Source of the DNA: Falsiroseomonas sp044341625
GTDB taxonomy: Bacteria; Pseudomonadota; Alphaproteobacteria; Acetobacterales; Acetobacteraceae
Reading direction: 5' to 3'
NCBI GenBank assembly: GCA_044341625.1
Contig: JBIIRI010000015.1
Coordinates: 1 to 34,357 of the forward strand
Length of the DNA: 34,357 bases
The position numbers were made by a program, and so were the translations under genes. The notes beneath the pieces were generated by a model. The model was not told the DNA's origin, did no database searches, and saw only the letters and a program-made list of their open reading frames with translations. This document shows, one piece after another, positions 16,065 to 24,767 of the stretch (position 1 is its first letter; the number at the start of each line of letters is the position of its first letter).

Positions 16065-17471
16065 TCACCCGTTGCTCGCCGGCGAGCGGTCCTCGGCGTT
16101 CACGCCGAGGAATTTCAGCTTGCGGTGCAGCGCGCTGCGCTCCATGCCCACGAAGGCCGCCGTGCGGCTGATATTGCCGCCGAAGCGCAGCAGCTGGGCT
16201 TCCAGGTATTGCCGTTCGAACAGCTCCCGCGCCTCGCGCAGCGGCAGGGTCATGATCTCGCTGCTGCGGTCGAGCTTCAGCACCGCGGGCGCGGCGGCAC
16301 CCACCTGGGGCGGCAGGTGGTCGGGGCGGATCGGCTCCCGCCCCTCCCCCGGCGCCATGATCAGCAGCCAGTCGATCAGGTTCCGCAGCTCGCGCACATT
16401 GCCCGGCCATTCATAGGCCTGCATTGCCGCCAGCGCGTCCTCCGTCAGGTCGCGCGGGGACATGCCCGATGTCTCGACGGAGCGTGCCATGAAGTGCCGC
16501 GCTAGGGTCGGGATGTCTTCCCGCCGCTCGCGCAGCGGCGGGATCTTCAGGGGCACCACGGCCAGACGGTAATACAGATCCTCGCGGAAGCGGCCGGCGC
16601 CGATCTCGGCCTGCAGATCCTTGCTCGTGCTCGCGATGACGCGGACATCGACCTGCACGCGCTGCGCGCCGCCCAGCCGCGTGAAGCCCTGTTCCTGCAA
16701 GGCGCGCACGATCTTGCCCTGCGTCTCGAGCGGCATGTCCGCCACCTCGTCCAGCAGCAGCGTACCGCCATGCGCGCGTTCCAGCACCCCGGCGCGGCGC
16801 GGCTGGGCATTCGCGTCGCTGCCGGCCTCGACGCCGAACAGCTCCTCCTCGAAACGGGTGGGGGCCAGAGTCGCGCAGTTCAGCGCGACGAAGGGCCCAT
16901 CGGCGCGGCGGGAGCGCGCATGGAGCATCCGCGCCGCCACTTCCTTGCCGGCTCCCGCCGGGCCGCTGATCAGCACGCGGGACCCGGTGGGCGCCACGCG
17001 TTCCACCGCCTGGCGCAGCTGCGCGATGGCAGGCGAGATGCCGACCAGATCGTTCTCGCCGCCTGCGCGCAGCTTGAGCTCGCTGACTTCCCGCTGCAGC
17101 CGCGCGGCTTCCAGCGCGCGGGCGATGATCAGCAGCAGGCGGTCCGACTTGAAGGGCTTCTCGATGAAGTCGTAGGCGCCCTGCTGGATCGCCTGCACCG
17201 CCGTCTCGATCGTGCCGTGGCCGGAGATCATCACGCAGGGCACGCGCGGCGCTTCGCTGTGCAACGCCTCCAGGATGCCGAGCCCGTCGAGCTTCGAGTT
17301 CTGCAGCCAGATGTCGAGGATCACCAGCGACGGCCGCCGCAGCTTGAAGGCGGCCAGCGCCTGGTCGGAATTGGCGGCCTGGCGGGTCTCATAGCCCTCA
17401 TCCGCCAGGATGCCCTCGATCAGGTCGCGGATGTCCGGTTCGTCATCGACGATCAGGATGTCATGCGCCAT
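16065..17471 (-). CDS. ntrX: Nitrogen assimilation response regulator NtrX
   Basis: 468 residues from ATG 17471; an in-frame GTG at 17480 would add three. Receiver domain: acidic pocket DDEPD at 9-13, phospho-Asp53 in VILDIW, and KPF near 105. AAA+ domain: Walker A GPAGAGKE (170-177), Walker B GGTLLLDEVADMP, and the sensor region around YYRLAVVPLKIPPLRERRED. A Fis-type helix-turn-helix ends the protein (GGNISRTAAFVGMERSALHRKL). The sigma-54 contact loop GAFTGA is absent: after ELFG the sequence runs VEAGSDANAQPRRAGVLE. This is usual for NtrX and suggests it does not activate sigma-54 in the classical way. The start lies inside the end of ntrY (11-bp overlap). Confidence 0.96.
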   Translation of the reverse strand: MAHDILIVDDEPDIRDLIEGILADEGYETRQAANSDQALAAFKLRRPSLVILDIWLQNSKLDGLGILEALHSEAPRVPCVMISGHGTIETAVQAIQQGAYDFIEKPFKSDRLLLIIARALEAARLQREVSELKLRAGGENDLVGISPAIAQLRQAVERVAPTGSRVLISGPAGAGKEVAARMLHARSRRADGPFVALNCATLAPTRFEEELFGVEAGSDANAQPRRAGVLERAHGGTLLLDEVADMPLETQGKIVRALQEQGFTRLGGAQRVQVDVRVIASTSKDLQAEIGAGRFREDLYYRLAVVPLKIPPLRERREDIPTLARHFMARSVETSGMSPRDLTEDALAAMQAYEWPGNVRELRNLIDWLLIMAPGEGREPIRPDHLPPQVGAAAPAVLKLDRSSEIMTLPLREARELFERQYLEAQLLRFGGNISRTAAFVGMERSALHRKLKFLGVNAEDRSPASNG

Positions 17472-19707
17472 GACCGACACGCCCCATGCTCAGCCCCATC
17501 TCCTCCGGCCGCGTCGCCGTGGGGGCGGCGGGCAGGATCAGCGCGGCGCGCGCCCCGGGTCCCGCATCGCGGTCCTCCAGCACCAGCCGTCCACCATGGT
17601 CCTCCATGATCTTCTTGACGATGGCAAGGCCAAGGCCGGTTCCCTTCGCCTTGTGGGTGACATAGGGCTCGGTCAGCCGGGCGCGTTCCTCCCCCTCCGG
17701 CAGGCCCATTCCGTCATCCTCGACCACGAAGGCGAAGCCTTCCTCGACCGGCTCCAGGCGGATGTCGATTCGGCCCCTCTCACCCTCCGGCCGCGGCCGG
17801 GCGGCGACGGCGTCGGCGGCGTTCTGCAGCAGGTTGGTCAGCGCCTGCCCGATCAGCCGGCTGTCGGCCAGGCCCATCGGGGCCGGGTCGGGGATCGTGA
17901 CCTCATAGGCGATCTCGGGGTGGGCGGCCTTCTGCAGCACCAGCGCTTCCCGCGCGATCTGGGCCAGGTTCTCGGGCCGGATCACCGGCTGGGGCATCCG
18001 CGCGAAGGCCGAAAATTCATCCACCATCCGCCCGATATCGCCCACCTGGCGGACGATCGTATCGGTCAGGGATCGGAAGGTGTCCGGGTCGCTGCCGATC
18101 TCCTTCAGGTATTTCCGCTTCAGCCTCTCGGCCGAGAGCTGGATCGGCGTCAGCGGGTTCTTGATCTCATGCGCGATGCGGCGCGCCACATCGGCCCAGG
18201 CTGCCTTGCGCTGGGCGGATTGCAGTTCCGTGATATCGTCGAAGGTCAGCACGAAGCCGACGACCTCGCCCTGCTGCATCTCCGCGCCGATGCGCGCGAT
18301 CAGGGATCGGCGGCGGGCGGAGGGACCGATCGGGATCTCCGCCATATGGGCGCGGGTCGGCGCGGCGGCGCTGTCGGCGATCAGCGCGGCGAACTCGGGC
18401 ACCACCTTCGCCAGCGGCAGCCCGATCCCGGCATCGAGGTCGATGCCGAGCAATTCGCTCGCGCCGCGATTGGGCAGGTTGATGCGGCCTGCCGCATCCA
18501 GCCCGACCACCCCGGCCGAGACGCCGGACAGCACCGTTTCCGTGAAGCGGCGCCGTTCATCCAGCTGGCGGTAGGCCTCCATCAGCTCGCCCCGCTGGGC
18601 GGACAACTGGCTGGTCATGCGGTTGAAGGACCGCGCGAGCCGCGCGAGCTCGTCATCGGCCGTGCCTTCCTCGACGCGGGTGGACAGGTCGCCCCCCCGC
18701 ACACGCTCGGCGGCCGAGATCAGCCGACTGATCGGCCGGGCCAGCTGGTTGGCGAAGACCAGCCCCACCAGCACCGCCGCCAGCAGCACCAGCAGCGCCG
18801 CACACAGGAAGACCAGCGCGAAGGTGATCTGCAGGCTGCCCCGGTTGCGGTCCAGCCGGTCATACTCCTGGAAGGCCAATTCCGTGCGCCGCAGATGCTC
18901 CAGGATCCCGGCATCCAGCGGCCGGCCGATCATCAGGACAAGGCCTGGCGGCACATCCAGCAGCGCCAGCGCCCGCACGCGGGCCTCGCTCTCGCCGGGG
19001 ATCACCGCGACCTCGCTGGCGCGCAGCTGTTCCAGCGCCCAGGCGGAAGGCAGGTCCACCACGCCACCCGCGACGAAGCCCGCCTGCGCCACCACCTGCC
19101 CGAGGGTCGGTTCCACCACCAGCGCCTCCGTCAGGCCGCGGATGGAGGCCTGGGTCGTCAGCATCCGCTCGAAGGCCGCCGGGTTGTGGGGCAGGAAGAT
19201 CTGCGCCGCCCGGTTCAGGTCGGCGGCCATCGCCAGCGCATCCACACGGATCTCGTCGCGATGATTGTCGAGCCAGGCGCGGGAGGCGACGAGCGAGGCT
19301 TCGAGCGTGCTGCGGACCCGGTCGCTGAACCAGGCCTGGATGCCGAGGTTGAAGAACACCGCCGCGAAGGCGGCGACGATCAGCGCCGGCACCACCGACA
19401 CCACGCCGAACAGCAGCACCAGCCGCACATGCAGCCGCGCGCCCGCGCTGCCGCGCCGCCGTTCCGCCCAGACCCGCACGATCCGCGCGGCGAGCGACGC
19501 CGCGAGCAGCACCAGCACCGCCGCATTGGCCAGCACCACCGCCACCACCTGCCCCGGCCCGGTCGGCCCGTGGGGCGACCCGCCGGCCAGCAGCACGAAG
19601 GTGGCAAGCCCCAGCAGCAGCGCCGTGACGGCCAACCCAAGCGTCGTCGCCCGCCCCAGCAGCAGGTCGGCGACGCGGCGGCGCGAGGAAGCGGCGGGCG
19701 TGCTCAT
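17461..19707 (-). CDS. ntrY: Nitrogen regulation sensor histidine kinase NtrY
   Basis: 748 residues. Several N-terminal membrane segments (around 22-42, 53-77 and 92-120) and one near 288-312 bracket a periplasmic sensing region. They are followed by a HAMP linker (NQLARPISRLISAAERVRGG) and a PAS-like domain (VLSGVSAGVVGLDAAGRI). The kinase core has the H-box AHEIKNPLTPIQLSAERLK, the N-box NLLQNAADAV, and the G-boxes VEDDGMGLPE and KGTGLGLAIVKKI. NtrY phosphorylates NtrX and is linked to nitrogen, oxygen or redox responses in relatives. It is separated from ntrC upstream by 93 bp and overlaps ntrX by 11 bp. Confidence 0.96.
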   Translation of the reverse strand: MSTPAASSRRRVADLLLGRATTLGLAVTALLLGLATFVLLAGGSPHGPTGPGQVVAVVLANAAVLVLLAASLAARIVRVWAERRRGSAGARLHVRLVLLFGVVSVVPALIVAAFAAVFFNLGIQAWFSDRVRSTLEASLVASRAWLDNHRDEIRVDALAMAADLNRAAQIFLPHNPAAFERMLTTQASIRGLTEALVVEPTLGQVVAQAGFVAGGVVDLPSAWALEQLRASEVAVIPGESEARVRALALLDVPPGLVLMIGRPLDAGILEHLRRTELAFQEYDRLDRNRGSLQITFALVFLCAALLVLLAAVLVGLVFANQLARPISRLISAAERVRGGDLSTRVEEGTADDELARLARSFNRMTSQLSAQRGELMEAYRQLDERRRFTETVLSGVSAGVVGLDAAGRINLPNRGASELLGIDLDAGIGLPLAKVVPEFAALIADSAAAPTRAHMAEIPIGPSARRRSLIARIGAEMQQGEVVGFVLTFDDITELQSAQRKAAWADVARRIAHEIKNPLTPIQLSAERLKRKYLKEIGSDPDTFRSLTDTIVRQVGDIGRMVDEFSAFARMPQPVIRPENLAQIAREALVLQKAAHPEIAYEVTIPDPAPMGLADSRLIGQALTNLLQNAADAVAARPRPEGERGRIDIRLEPVEEGFAFVVEDDGMGLPEGEERARLTEPYVTHKAKGTGLGLAIVKKIMEDHGGRLVLEDRDAGPGARAALILPAAPTATRPEEMGLSMGRVGHGA

Positions 19708-19801
19708 CGCGCCCCGGGGCGTATGCGGCCGGACATGGGTGCAGTGTGCCGGTTGCGGCGCGGGAAGCGCAATGCACCCGCGCGGCGGACCCGGTGTCCC
19801 C
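19708..19801. promoter_or_regulatory. ntrC-ntrY intergenic region with inverted repeat
   Basis: The 94-bp gap carries a perfect 7-bp inverted repeat GGGTGCA (19737-19743) / TGCACCC (19773-19779), separated by 29 bp. It lies just upstream of the ntrY start and could be a hairpin or a two-half-site operator. I see no sigma-54 consensus (TGGCAC-N5-TTGC). Confidence 0.3.
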
Positions 19802-21268
19802 TCAAGGCAGCCCGCGCACCACCGGCAGGTCCAGGTCGCGCAGCTTCTTCCGCAGCGTGTTGCGGTTCAGCCCGAGCAGCGCGGCCGCCTTGATCTGGTT
19901 GCCGCGCGTGGCACTGAGCGCCAACCGCAGCAGCGGCCGCTCCACCTCCGCCAGCACGCGATCATAGAGATCGCGGATCGGCATCCCGTCCTTGTGGGCG
20001 GACATGAAGCCCTGCAGGTGGCGTTCCACCGATTGTTCCAGCGTCTCCGGCGCGCGGGTCGGTTCCTCGGCGGGGGCGGAGGCCTCGGCGAGTTCCGCCG
20101 AGACAGCGTCGGCGCCGATGATCTCCTGCGGGTAAAGCGCCGCGAGGCGCCGCATCAGGTTCTCAAGCTCCCGCGCATTGCCGGGCCAGTTATGCGCCTT
20201 CAGCCGGTCGAGCGCGCCCTGGTCGAGCTGCTTGCCGGGCAGGCCGGCGGCGCGCGCGCGTTCCAGGAAGTGCCGCGCCAACAGGGGGATGTCCTCGGCC
20301 CGCTCGCGCAGCGGCGGCAGGCGGATGGGCACCACGTTCAGGCGGTAGAACAGGTCTTCCCGGAACAGGCCGCCGCGGATGGCCTGGCGCAGGTCGCGAT
20401 GGGTGGCGGCGACGATGCGGACATTCGCCTTGATCGGCTGGCGGCCGCCGACGGTGGTGAATTCCCCTTCCTGCAGCACGCGCAGCAAGCGGGTCTGGGC
20501 CTCGGGCGGCATGTCGCCGATCTCATCGAGGAACAGGGTGCCGCCGGCGGCCTGCTCGAAGCGCCCGACGCCACGGTTCAGCGCGCCGGTGAAGGCGCCG
20601 CGTTCATGGCCGAACAGCTCGCTCTCGATCAGCTCGCGCGGGATCGCGGCCATGTTGATGGCGACGAAGGGACCGCTGCGGCGACGGCCATAATCATGGA
20701 GCGCACGGGCGACCAGTTCCTTGCCGGTGCCGCTCTCCCCCGTGATCATCACCGTGAGGTCGGTGGTCGTAAGCCGCGCGACGGTGCGGTAGATTTCCTG
20801 CATCGCCGCGCTGCGGCCGACCAGCGGCAGGCGTTCTTCCTGCTCCTCGCCCTCGGCGGCGGCCGTCGCGCTGGGCGCGGCGAGCGCGCGGCCGACGACG
20901 GCCAGCAATTCCTTCAGGTCGAACGGCTTCGGCAGATAGTCGAAGGCGCCGCGCTGCGTCGCCTTCAGCGCCGTGGAGAAGGTGGATTGCGCCGACATCA
21001 CCACCACGCGCAGGTCGGGCCGCACGCGGCGGATGCGCGGGACCAGGTCGAGCCCGTTCTCATCGGGCATGATGACATCGGTGATGACGAGGTCGCCTTC
21101 CCCATCCTCCACCCAGCGCCACAGCGTCGCGGCGGAGGAGGTGGCGCGCACATGGTAGCCGGCCCGGCCGAGCGCCTGGCTCAGCACGGTACGGATCGCC
21201 CGGTCATCATCCGCCACCAGGACGGTGCGCGTGGCGGCCGAGGCGGAAGGCGTCGTGATATCGCTCAT
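19802..21268 (-). CDS. ntrC: Nitrogen regulation response regulator NtrC
   Basis: 488 residues. Receiver domain with acidic DDD at 20-22, phospho-Asp64 in VITD and KPF at 114-116. AAA+ sigma-54 activation domain with Walker A GESGTGKE (177-184), an intact GAFTGA loop (224-229) and Walker B GGTLFLDEIGDMP. The C-terminal Fis-type helix-turn-helix is RGNQIKAAALLGLNRNTLRK. Phosphorylated NtrC binds enhancers and drives sigma-54 promoters of nitrogen-scavenging genes. Its ATG overlaps the ntrB stop as ATGA. The sequence GCGTCTGAGGG inside the ntrB 3' end places GAGGG 9 bp before this ATG. Confidence 0.97.
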   Translation of the reverse strand: MSDITTPSASAATRTVLVADDDRAIRTVLSQALGRAGYHVRATSSAATLWRWVEDGEGDLVITDVIMPDENGLDLVPRIRRVRPDLRVVVMSAQSTFSTALKATQRGAFDYLPKPFDLKELLAVVGRALAAPSATAAAEGEEQEERLPLVGRSAAMQEIYRTVARLTTTDLTVMITGESGTGKELVARALHDYGRRRSGPFVAINMAAIPRELIESELFGHERGAFTGALNRGVGRFEQAAGGTLFLDEIGDMPPEAQTRLLRVLQEGEFTTVGGRQPIKANVRIVAATHRDLRQAIRGGLFREDLFYRLNVVPIRLPPLRERAEDIPLLARHFLERARAAGLPGKQLDQGALDRLKAHNWPGNARELENLMRRLAALYPQEIIGADAVSAELAEASAPAEEPTRAPETLEQSVERHLQGFMSAHKDGMPIRDLYDRVLAEVERPLLRLALSATRGNQIKAAALLGLNRNTLRKKLRDLDLPVVRGLP

Positions 21269-22413
21269 TGTGTGATGCCCTCAGACGCTGAACGGCCATG
21301 CGGTCCCCGGGGCGGGGCGGGCAGCGAAAGGCGGAAGGTGGTGCGGCCGGGTCGGCTGTCGCATTCGATCAAGCCCCCCTGGTCGGTGACGAGCTTGGCG
21401 ACCAGCGCGAGACCCAGCCCCTGTCCGCCGCGCTTGGTGGTCACGAAGGGCTCGAACAGCGTCGCGCGGACTTCCTCGGCGATGCCGGGGCCATTGTCGC
21501 GCACCAGAACCTGCAGCGGCAGGTGCACGCGTTCCGAACTGCCGGGGACGGCGATGCGGACGCCATGGTGGTAGGCCGTGATCAGGTGGATCTCGCCCTC
21601 TCGCGGGTCCACCGCCTCAGCGGCGTTCTTCACCAGGTTCAGCAGGATCTGCACCAGCTGGTCCCGATTGCCCCAGACCGGCGGCAGGGACGGGTCGTAA
21701 TCCTGCACGATCCGCAGATGCGCGGCGAAGCCCGTCAGCGCGATGCGACGGACATGGTCCAGCACTTCGTGGATGTTCACGCCCGCCCGCTCGATCGGGC
21801 GTTCGGAGAACATGTCCATCCGCTCCACCAGGTTGCGGATGCGGTCCGTCTCCTCCTGGATCAGGACGCACAGCTCCCGGTCATCCTCGGAGGCGTTCTG
21901 TTCCAGCAGCTGCGCGGCGCCGCGAATGCCGGACAGCGGGTTCTTCACCTCATGCGCCAGCATCGCCGCCATGGCGGACGCGCCGCGCGCCGCGCCCCGG
22001 AAATTCAGCTGCCGGTCGAGCATCTGCGCGGTGGAGGCATCCTGCAGGGTCAGCACCACGCCGCCCGGCAATTCGGGCAGCGGCGCGCCCTGCGCGGCGA
22101 CGCCGAAGCGGCGCAGGCGCGGGCTTTCCAGGGTCAGGTCGTGGTCATTCACCGGCGCCTCATGCAGGCGCACCTGGGCAAGCAGGCTGAACAGGCGATT
22201 GTCCGGCGGCAGCAGGTCGCGCAGCGAATGCGTCTCGAGCGACGGGGCGGAGAGCTGGAAGAACAGCTCCGCCGCCGGGTTGGCAAAGCGGAAGCGGTCG
22301 TCCTGGTCCAGCACCACCGCCGCGACCGGCAAGGCGCCGAGCACCGCGCTCGCCTCTGGTGAGAGCGGTGCGGCGGCCAGGCCGCGGCTGCGGGCGAGCG
22401 CGGCGCCCCTCAT
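21265..22413 (-). CDS. ntrB: Nitrogen regulation sensor histidine kinase NtrB (GlnL)
   Basis: 382 residues, with no membrane segment, as expected for this cytosolic kinase. PAS domain at about 22-135 (GALPVAAVVLDQDDRFRFAN). The phosphorylated His is in AMLAHEVKNPLSGIRGAAQ. The N-box is LVKNAAEAV, and the G-boxes are VRDNGPGIAEE and KRGGQGLGLALV. NtrB responds to PII protein status and controls NtrC phosphorylation. The start overlaps the dusB stop by ATGA and the stop overlaps ntrC by ATGA, giving a tightly coupled dusB-ntrB-ntrC operon. Confidence 0.96.
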   Translation of the reverse strand: MRGAALARSRGLAAAPLSPEASAVLGALPVAAVVLDQDDRFRFANPAAELFFQLSAPSLETHSLRDLLPPDNRLFSLLAQVRLHEAPVNDHDLTLESPRLRRFGVAAQGAPLPELPGGVVLTLQDASTAQMLDRQLNFRGAARGASAMAAMLAHEVKNPLSGIRGAAQLLEQNASEDDRELCVLIQEETDRIRNLVERMDMFSERPIERAGVNIHEVLDHVRRIALTGFAAHLRIVQDYDPSLPPVWGNRDQLVQILLNLVKNAAEAVDPREGEIHLITAYHHGVRIAVPGSSERVHLPLQVLVRDNGPGIAEEVRATLFEPFVTTKRGGQGLGLALVAKLVTDQGGLIECDSRPGRTTFRLSLPAPPRGPHGRSASEGITQ

Positions 22414-23489
22414 GCCGCCATCAGCCCGTCCTCATTCGCCGCGTCGCGCGCCGGGCGGTCGCGCGTGACGCCGCGTTCCACCAGCGGGTCGTAGAAGCGG
22501 CGGATCAGCGCCATCACGGCATCCGCATCGTCGATCCGGTTGACCTCGGCGCGGAACTCGGCGGAGCCAGGCAGGCCCTTCGAGTACCAGGCGACATGCT
22601 TGCGCGCGAGCCGCATGCCGGGATCGCGCCCGTGATGCAGCAGCATCGATTCATAATGCGACAGCAGCGTCGCGCGCTGCTCCGCCAGATCGGGCTCGGG
22701 GCCGAGGATGCCGGTGGCGAGATAGGCCGCGACGACGCGAGGCAGCCAGGGCCGGCCATAACAGCCGCGGCCGATCATCACCCCATCCGCGCCGGATTGC
22801 CGGAGCGCTTCCGCCGCATCTTCCGGGCCCAGTATGTCGCCATTGACGATGACGGGGATCCGCACCGCGTCCTTCACGCTGCGAACAAAGGCCCAGTCGG
22901 CGGTGCCGGTGTAGAACATCTGCCGTGTGCGGCCATGCACGGTCACCATGCGGATGCCGCATTCCTCCGCGATCCGCGCCAGGCGCGGGGCGTTGAGCGA
23001 CTTGTGGTCCCAGCCCATCCGCATCTTGAGCGTCACCGGCACGCCGACGGCCTTGACCGTCGCTTCCAGGATGCGCGCCGCCGCGATCTCATCCCGCATC
23101 AGCGCGGAGCCCGCCGCCTGGCCGACCGCGACCTTCTTCACCGGGCAGCCGAAATTGATGTCGACGATCGCAGCCCCGCGATCCACCACCAGCTTCGCGG
23201 CATCCGCCATCACCTGCGGGTCACAGCCGGCGAGCTGGACGGAGGACGGCGCGCCGAAGCCATCGACCTCCGCCATCTTCAGGGAGGTGCGGTTCTCCCG
23301 CACCATGGCGTTGGAGGCGATCATCTCCGACACGACAAGCCCGGTGCCGAGTCCGCGCGAGAGGCGGCGGAAGGGCAGATCCGTCACGCCCGACATCGGC
23401 GCGAGGATCACGGGCGTCTCGATGCGAGCGCCGCCGAGGTCGATCGGGCGGAGGGCCGGGCGGGGCGCATCCTGCGGGGTCATGCTCAT
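22410..23489 (-). CDS. dusB: tRNA-dihydrouridine synthase DusB (NifR3)
   Basis: 359 residues. An FMN-binding TIM barrel opening with PVILAPMSGVTDLPFRRL (residues 26-43). The catalytic Cys115 is in INFGCPVKKV, and other DUS signatures are LKMRMGW, TVHGRTRQMFYTG, VIVNGDI and GVMIGRGCYGRPW. The enzyme reduces uridine to dihydrouridine in tRNA D-loops with NADPH. In alphaproteobacteria it is the classical first gene of the nifR3-ntrBC operon. ATG 23489 is used; a second in-frame ATG lies at 23483. It is divergent from ispDF with 129 bp between the starts. Confidence 0.96.
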   Translation of the reverse strand: MSMTPQDAPRPALRPIDLGGARIETPVILAPMSGVTDLPFRRLSRGLGTGLVVSEMIASNAMVRENRTSLKMAEVDGFGAPSSVQLAGCDPQVMADAAKLVVDRGAAIVDINFGCPVKKVAVGQAAGSALMRDEIAAARILEATVKAVGVPVTLKMRMGWDHKSLNAPRLARIAEECGIRMVTVHGRTRQMFYTGTADWAFVRSVKDAVRIPVIVNGDILGPEDAAEALRQSGADGVMIGRGCYGRPWLPRVVAAYLATGILGPEPDLAEQRATLLSHYESMLLHHGRDPGMRLARKHVAWYSKGLPGSAEFRAEVNRIDDADAVMALIRRFYDPLVERGVTRDRPARDAANEDGLMAA

Positions 23490-23528
23490 GGTTTGGGCAA
23501 ATACCCCTTTGGCCCTGATCTCGACAAG

Positions 23529-23548
23529 CCGGATATTACCTCATCCGG
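23529..23548. promoter_or_regulatory. Inverted repeat in the dusB-ispDF divergent promoter region
   Basis: CCGGAT and ATCCGG flank an AT-richer 8-bp spacer (ATTACCTC), roughly central in the 129-bp region between divergent starts. The geometry suits a dimeric repressor operator, but no regulator can be named. Confidence 0.3.
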
Positions 23549-23618
23549 GCGGTCTGCCGCATTTTTCAGCAGGCGGGCACCCCTCGTCCTCGGCCAAGTC
23601 GCCGCGTAGCATGGGGCC

Positions 23619-24767
23619 ATGAAGATTGTGGCCTTGCTTGTGGCCGCGGGGCGCGGGCAGCGCTTCGGCGGCGAGGTGCCGAAGCAGCTGATGCCCCTGC
23701 TCGGCCGTCCCGTCCTGCGCCATGCGGCGGAAGCGCTGCTGCGCGACGGCGGCGTCGACGCCATCCAGCCGGTCTCGGCGCCGGGCGAGGAAGCGGCGCT
23801 GGCCGCGCTGCTCGACGGCCTGCCCATCCTGCCCCCCGTCCCCGGCGGCGCGACGCGGCAGGAGAGCGTGCGGCGGGGGCTGGAGGCGCTGGCCGCCAAC
23901 CCGCCCGACATCGTCCTGGTGCATGACGCGGCCCGGCCGGTGGTGCCGGCGGGCACCGTCCCGGCGCTGATCGCGGCGCTGGGCCGCGTGCCGGGCGCGA
24001 TTCCGGCCATGCCCGTCTCCGACACGCTGAAGCGCGGCGCGGAGGGGCTGATCGCGGAGACGGTGCCGCGCGCCGGCCTGTTCCGCGCCCAGACCCCGCA
24101 GGGCTTCCGCTTTGCCCCCCTGCTGGCAGCCCATCGCGCGGCGACGACAGAGGCAACCGACGACGCGCAACTGCTGGAAGCCGCCGGGCTTCCGGTGGCG
24201 CTGGTCGCGGGGCATGAGTCCAATGTGAAGATCACCTGGCCGGAGGACCTCGCCCGCATGGAAGCCGCGATGCTGTCCCGGATGCTGCCCCGCATGGGCA
24301 CAGGCTTCGACGTGCACCGCATCGTCGAAGGCCGACCAATGGTACTGTGCGGCGTCGTGGTTCCCTCCCCTTTCGGGCTGGATGGCCATTCGGATGCCGA
24401 TGTCGGCATCCATGCGCTGTGCGACGCGATCTATGGCGCGCTGGCGGAAGGCGATATCGGCCGCTGGTTCCCGCCTTCCGAGGCCGAGTGGAAGGACGCC
24501 GACAGCGCCCGCTTCCTCCGCCATGCCGCCACCCGCATCGCGGCGCGTGGCGGGGTGCTGGCGAATGCCGATGTCACGCTGATCTGCGAAAAGCCGAAGA
24601 TCACCCCCCACGCCCCGGCGATGCGGGCGCGGCTGGCGGAGTTGCTGGGCGTCGGGATCGACCGGATCTCGGTGAAGGCGACGACGACGGAACAGCTCGG
24701 CTTCCCCGGGCGCGGGGAGGGGATCGCGGCGCAGGCCGCGGCGACCCTGCTTCTGCCGCACGGCTGA
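23619..24767 (+). CDS. ispDF: Bifunctional IspD/IspF (MEP cytidylyltransferase / MECDP synthase)
   Basis: 382 residues joining two steps of the MEP isoprenoid pathway. IspD half (about 1-222): nucleotide-binding VAAGRGQRFGGEVPKQL, HDAARPVVPAG, and the later ETVPRAGLFRAQTPQGF. It makes CDP-ME from MEP and CTP. IspF half from Met226: MGTGFDVHRI (Asp231 and His233, zinc ligands), GLDGHSDADVGIHALCD (His257 and metal ligand His265) and VKATTTEQLGFPGRGEGI; it cyclises CDP-MEP to MECDP. The bypassed enzyme IspE, which acts between the two, is not in the window. The IspDF fusion is known from alphaproteobacteria and related bacteria. Confidence 0.97.
   Translation: MKIVALLVAAGRGQRFGGEVPKQLMPLLGRPVLRHAAEALLRDGGVDAIQPVSAPGEEAALAALLDGLPILPPVPGGATRQESVRRGLEALAANPPDIVLVHDAARPVVPAGTVPALIAALGRVPGAIPAMPVSDTLKRGAEGLIAETVPRAGLFRAQTPQGFRFAPLLAAHRAATTEATDDAQLLEAAGLPVALVAGHESNVKITWPEDLARMEAAMLSRMLPRMGTGFDVHRIVEGRPMVLCGVVVPSPFGLDGHSDADVGIHALCDAIYGALAEGDIGRWFPPSEAEWKDADSARFLRHAATRIAARGGVLANADVTLICEKPKITPHAPAMRARLAELLGVGIDRISVKATTTEQLGFPGRGEGIAAQAAATLLLPHG

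Noticed and set aside
17410..21574. Large plus-strand frames opposite ntrX, ntrY and ntrC
   Set aside because: Low-complexity His/Arg/Gln sequences. The minus-strand proteins carry all expected kinase and regulator motifs.
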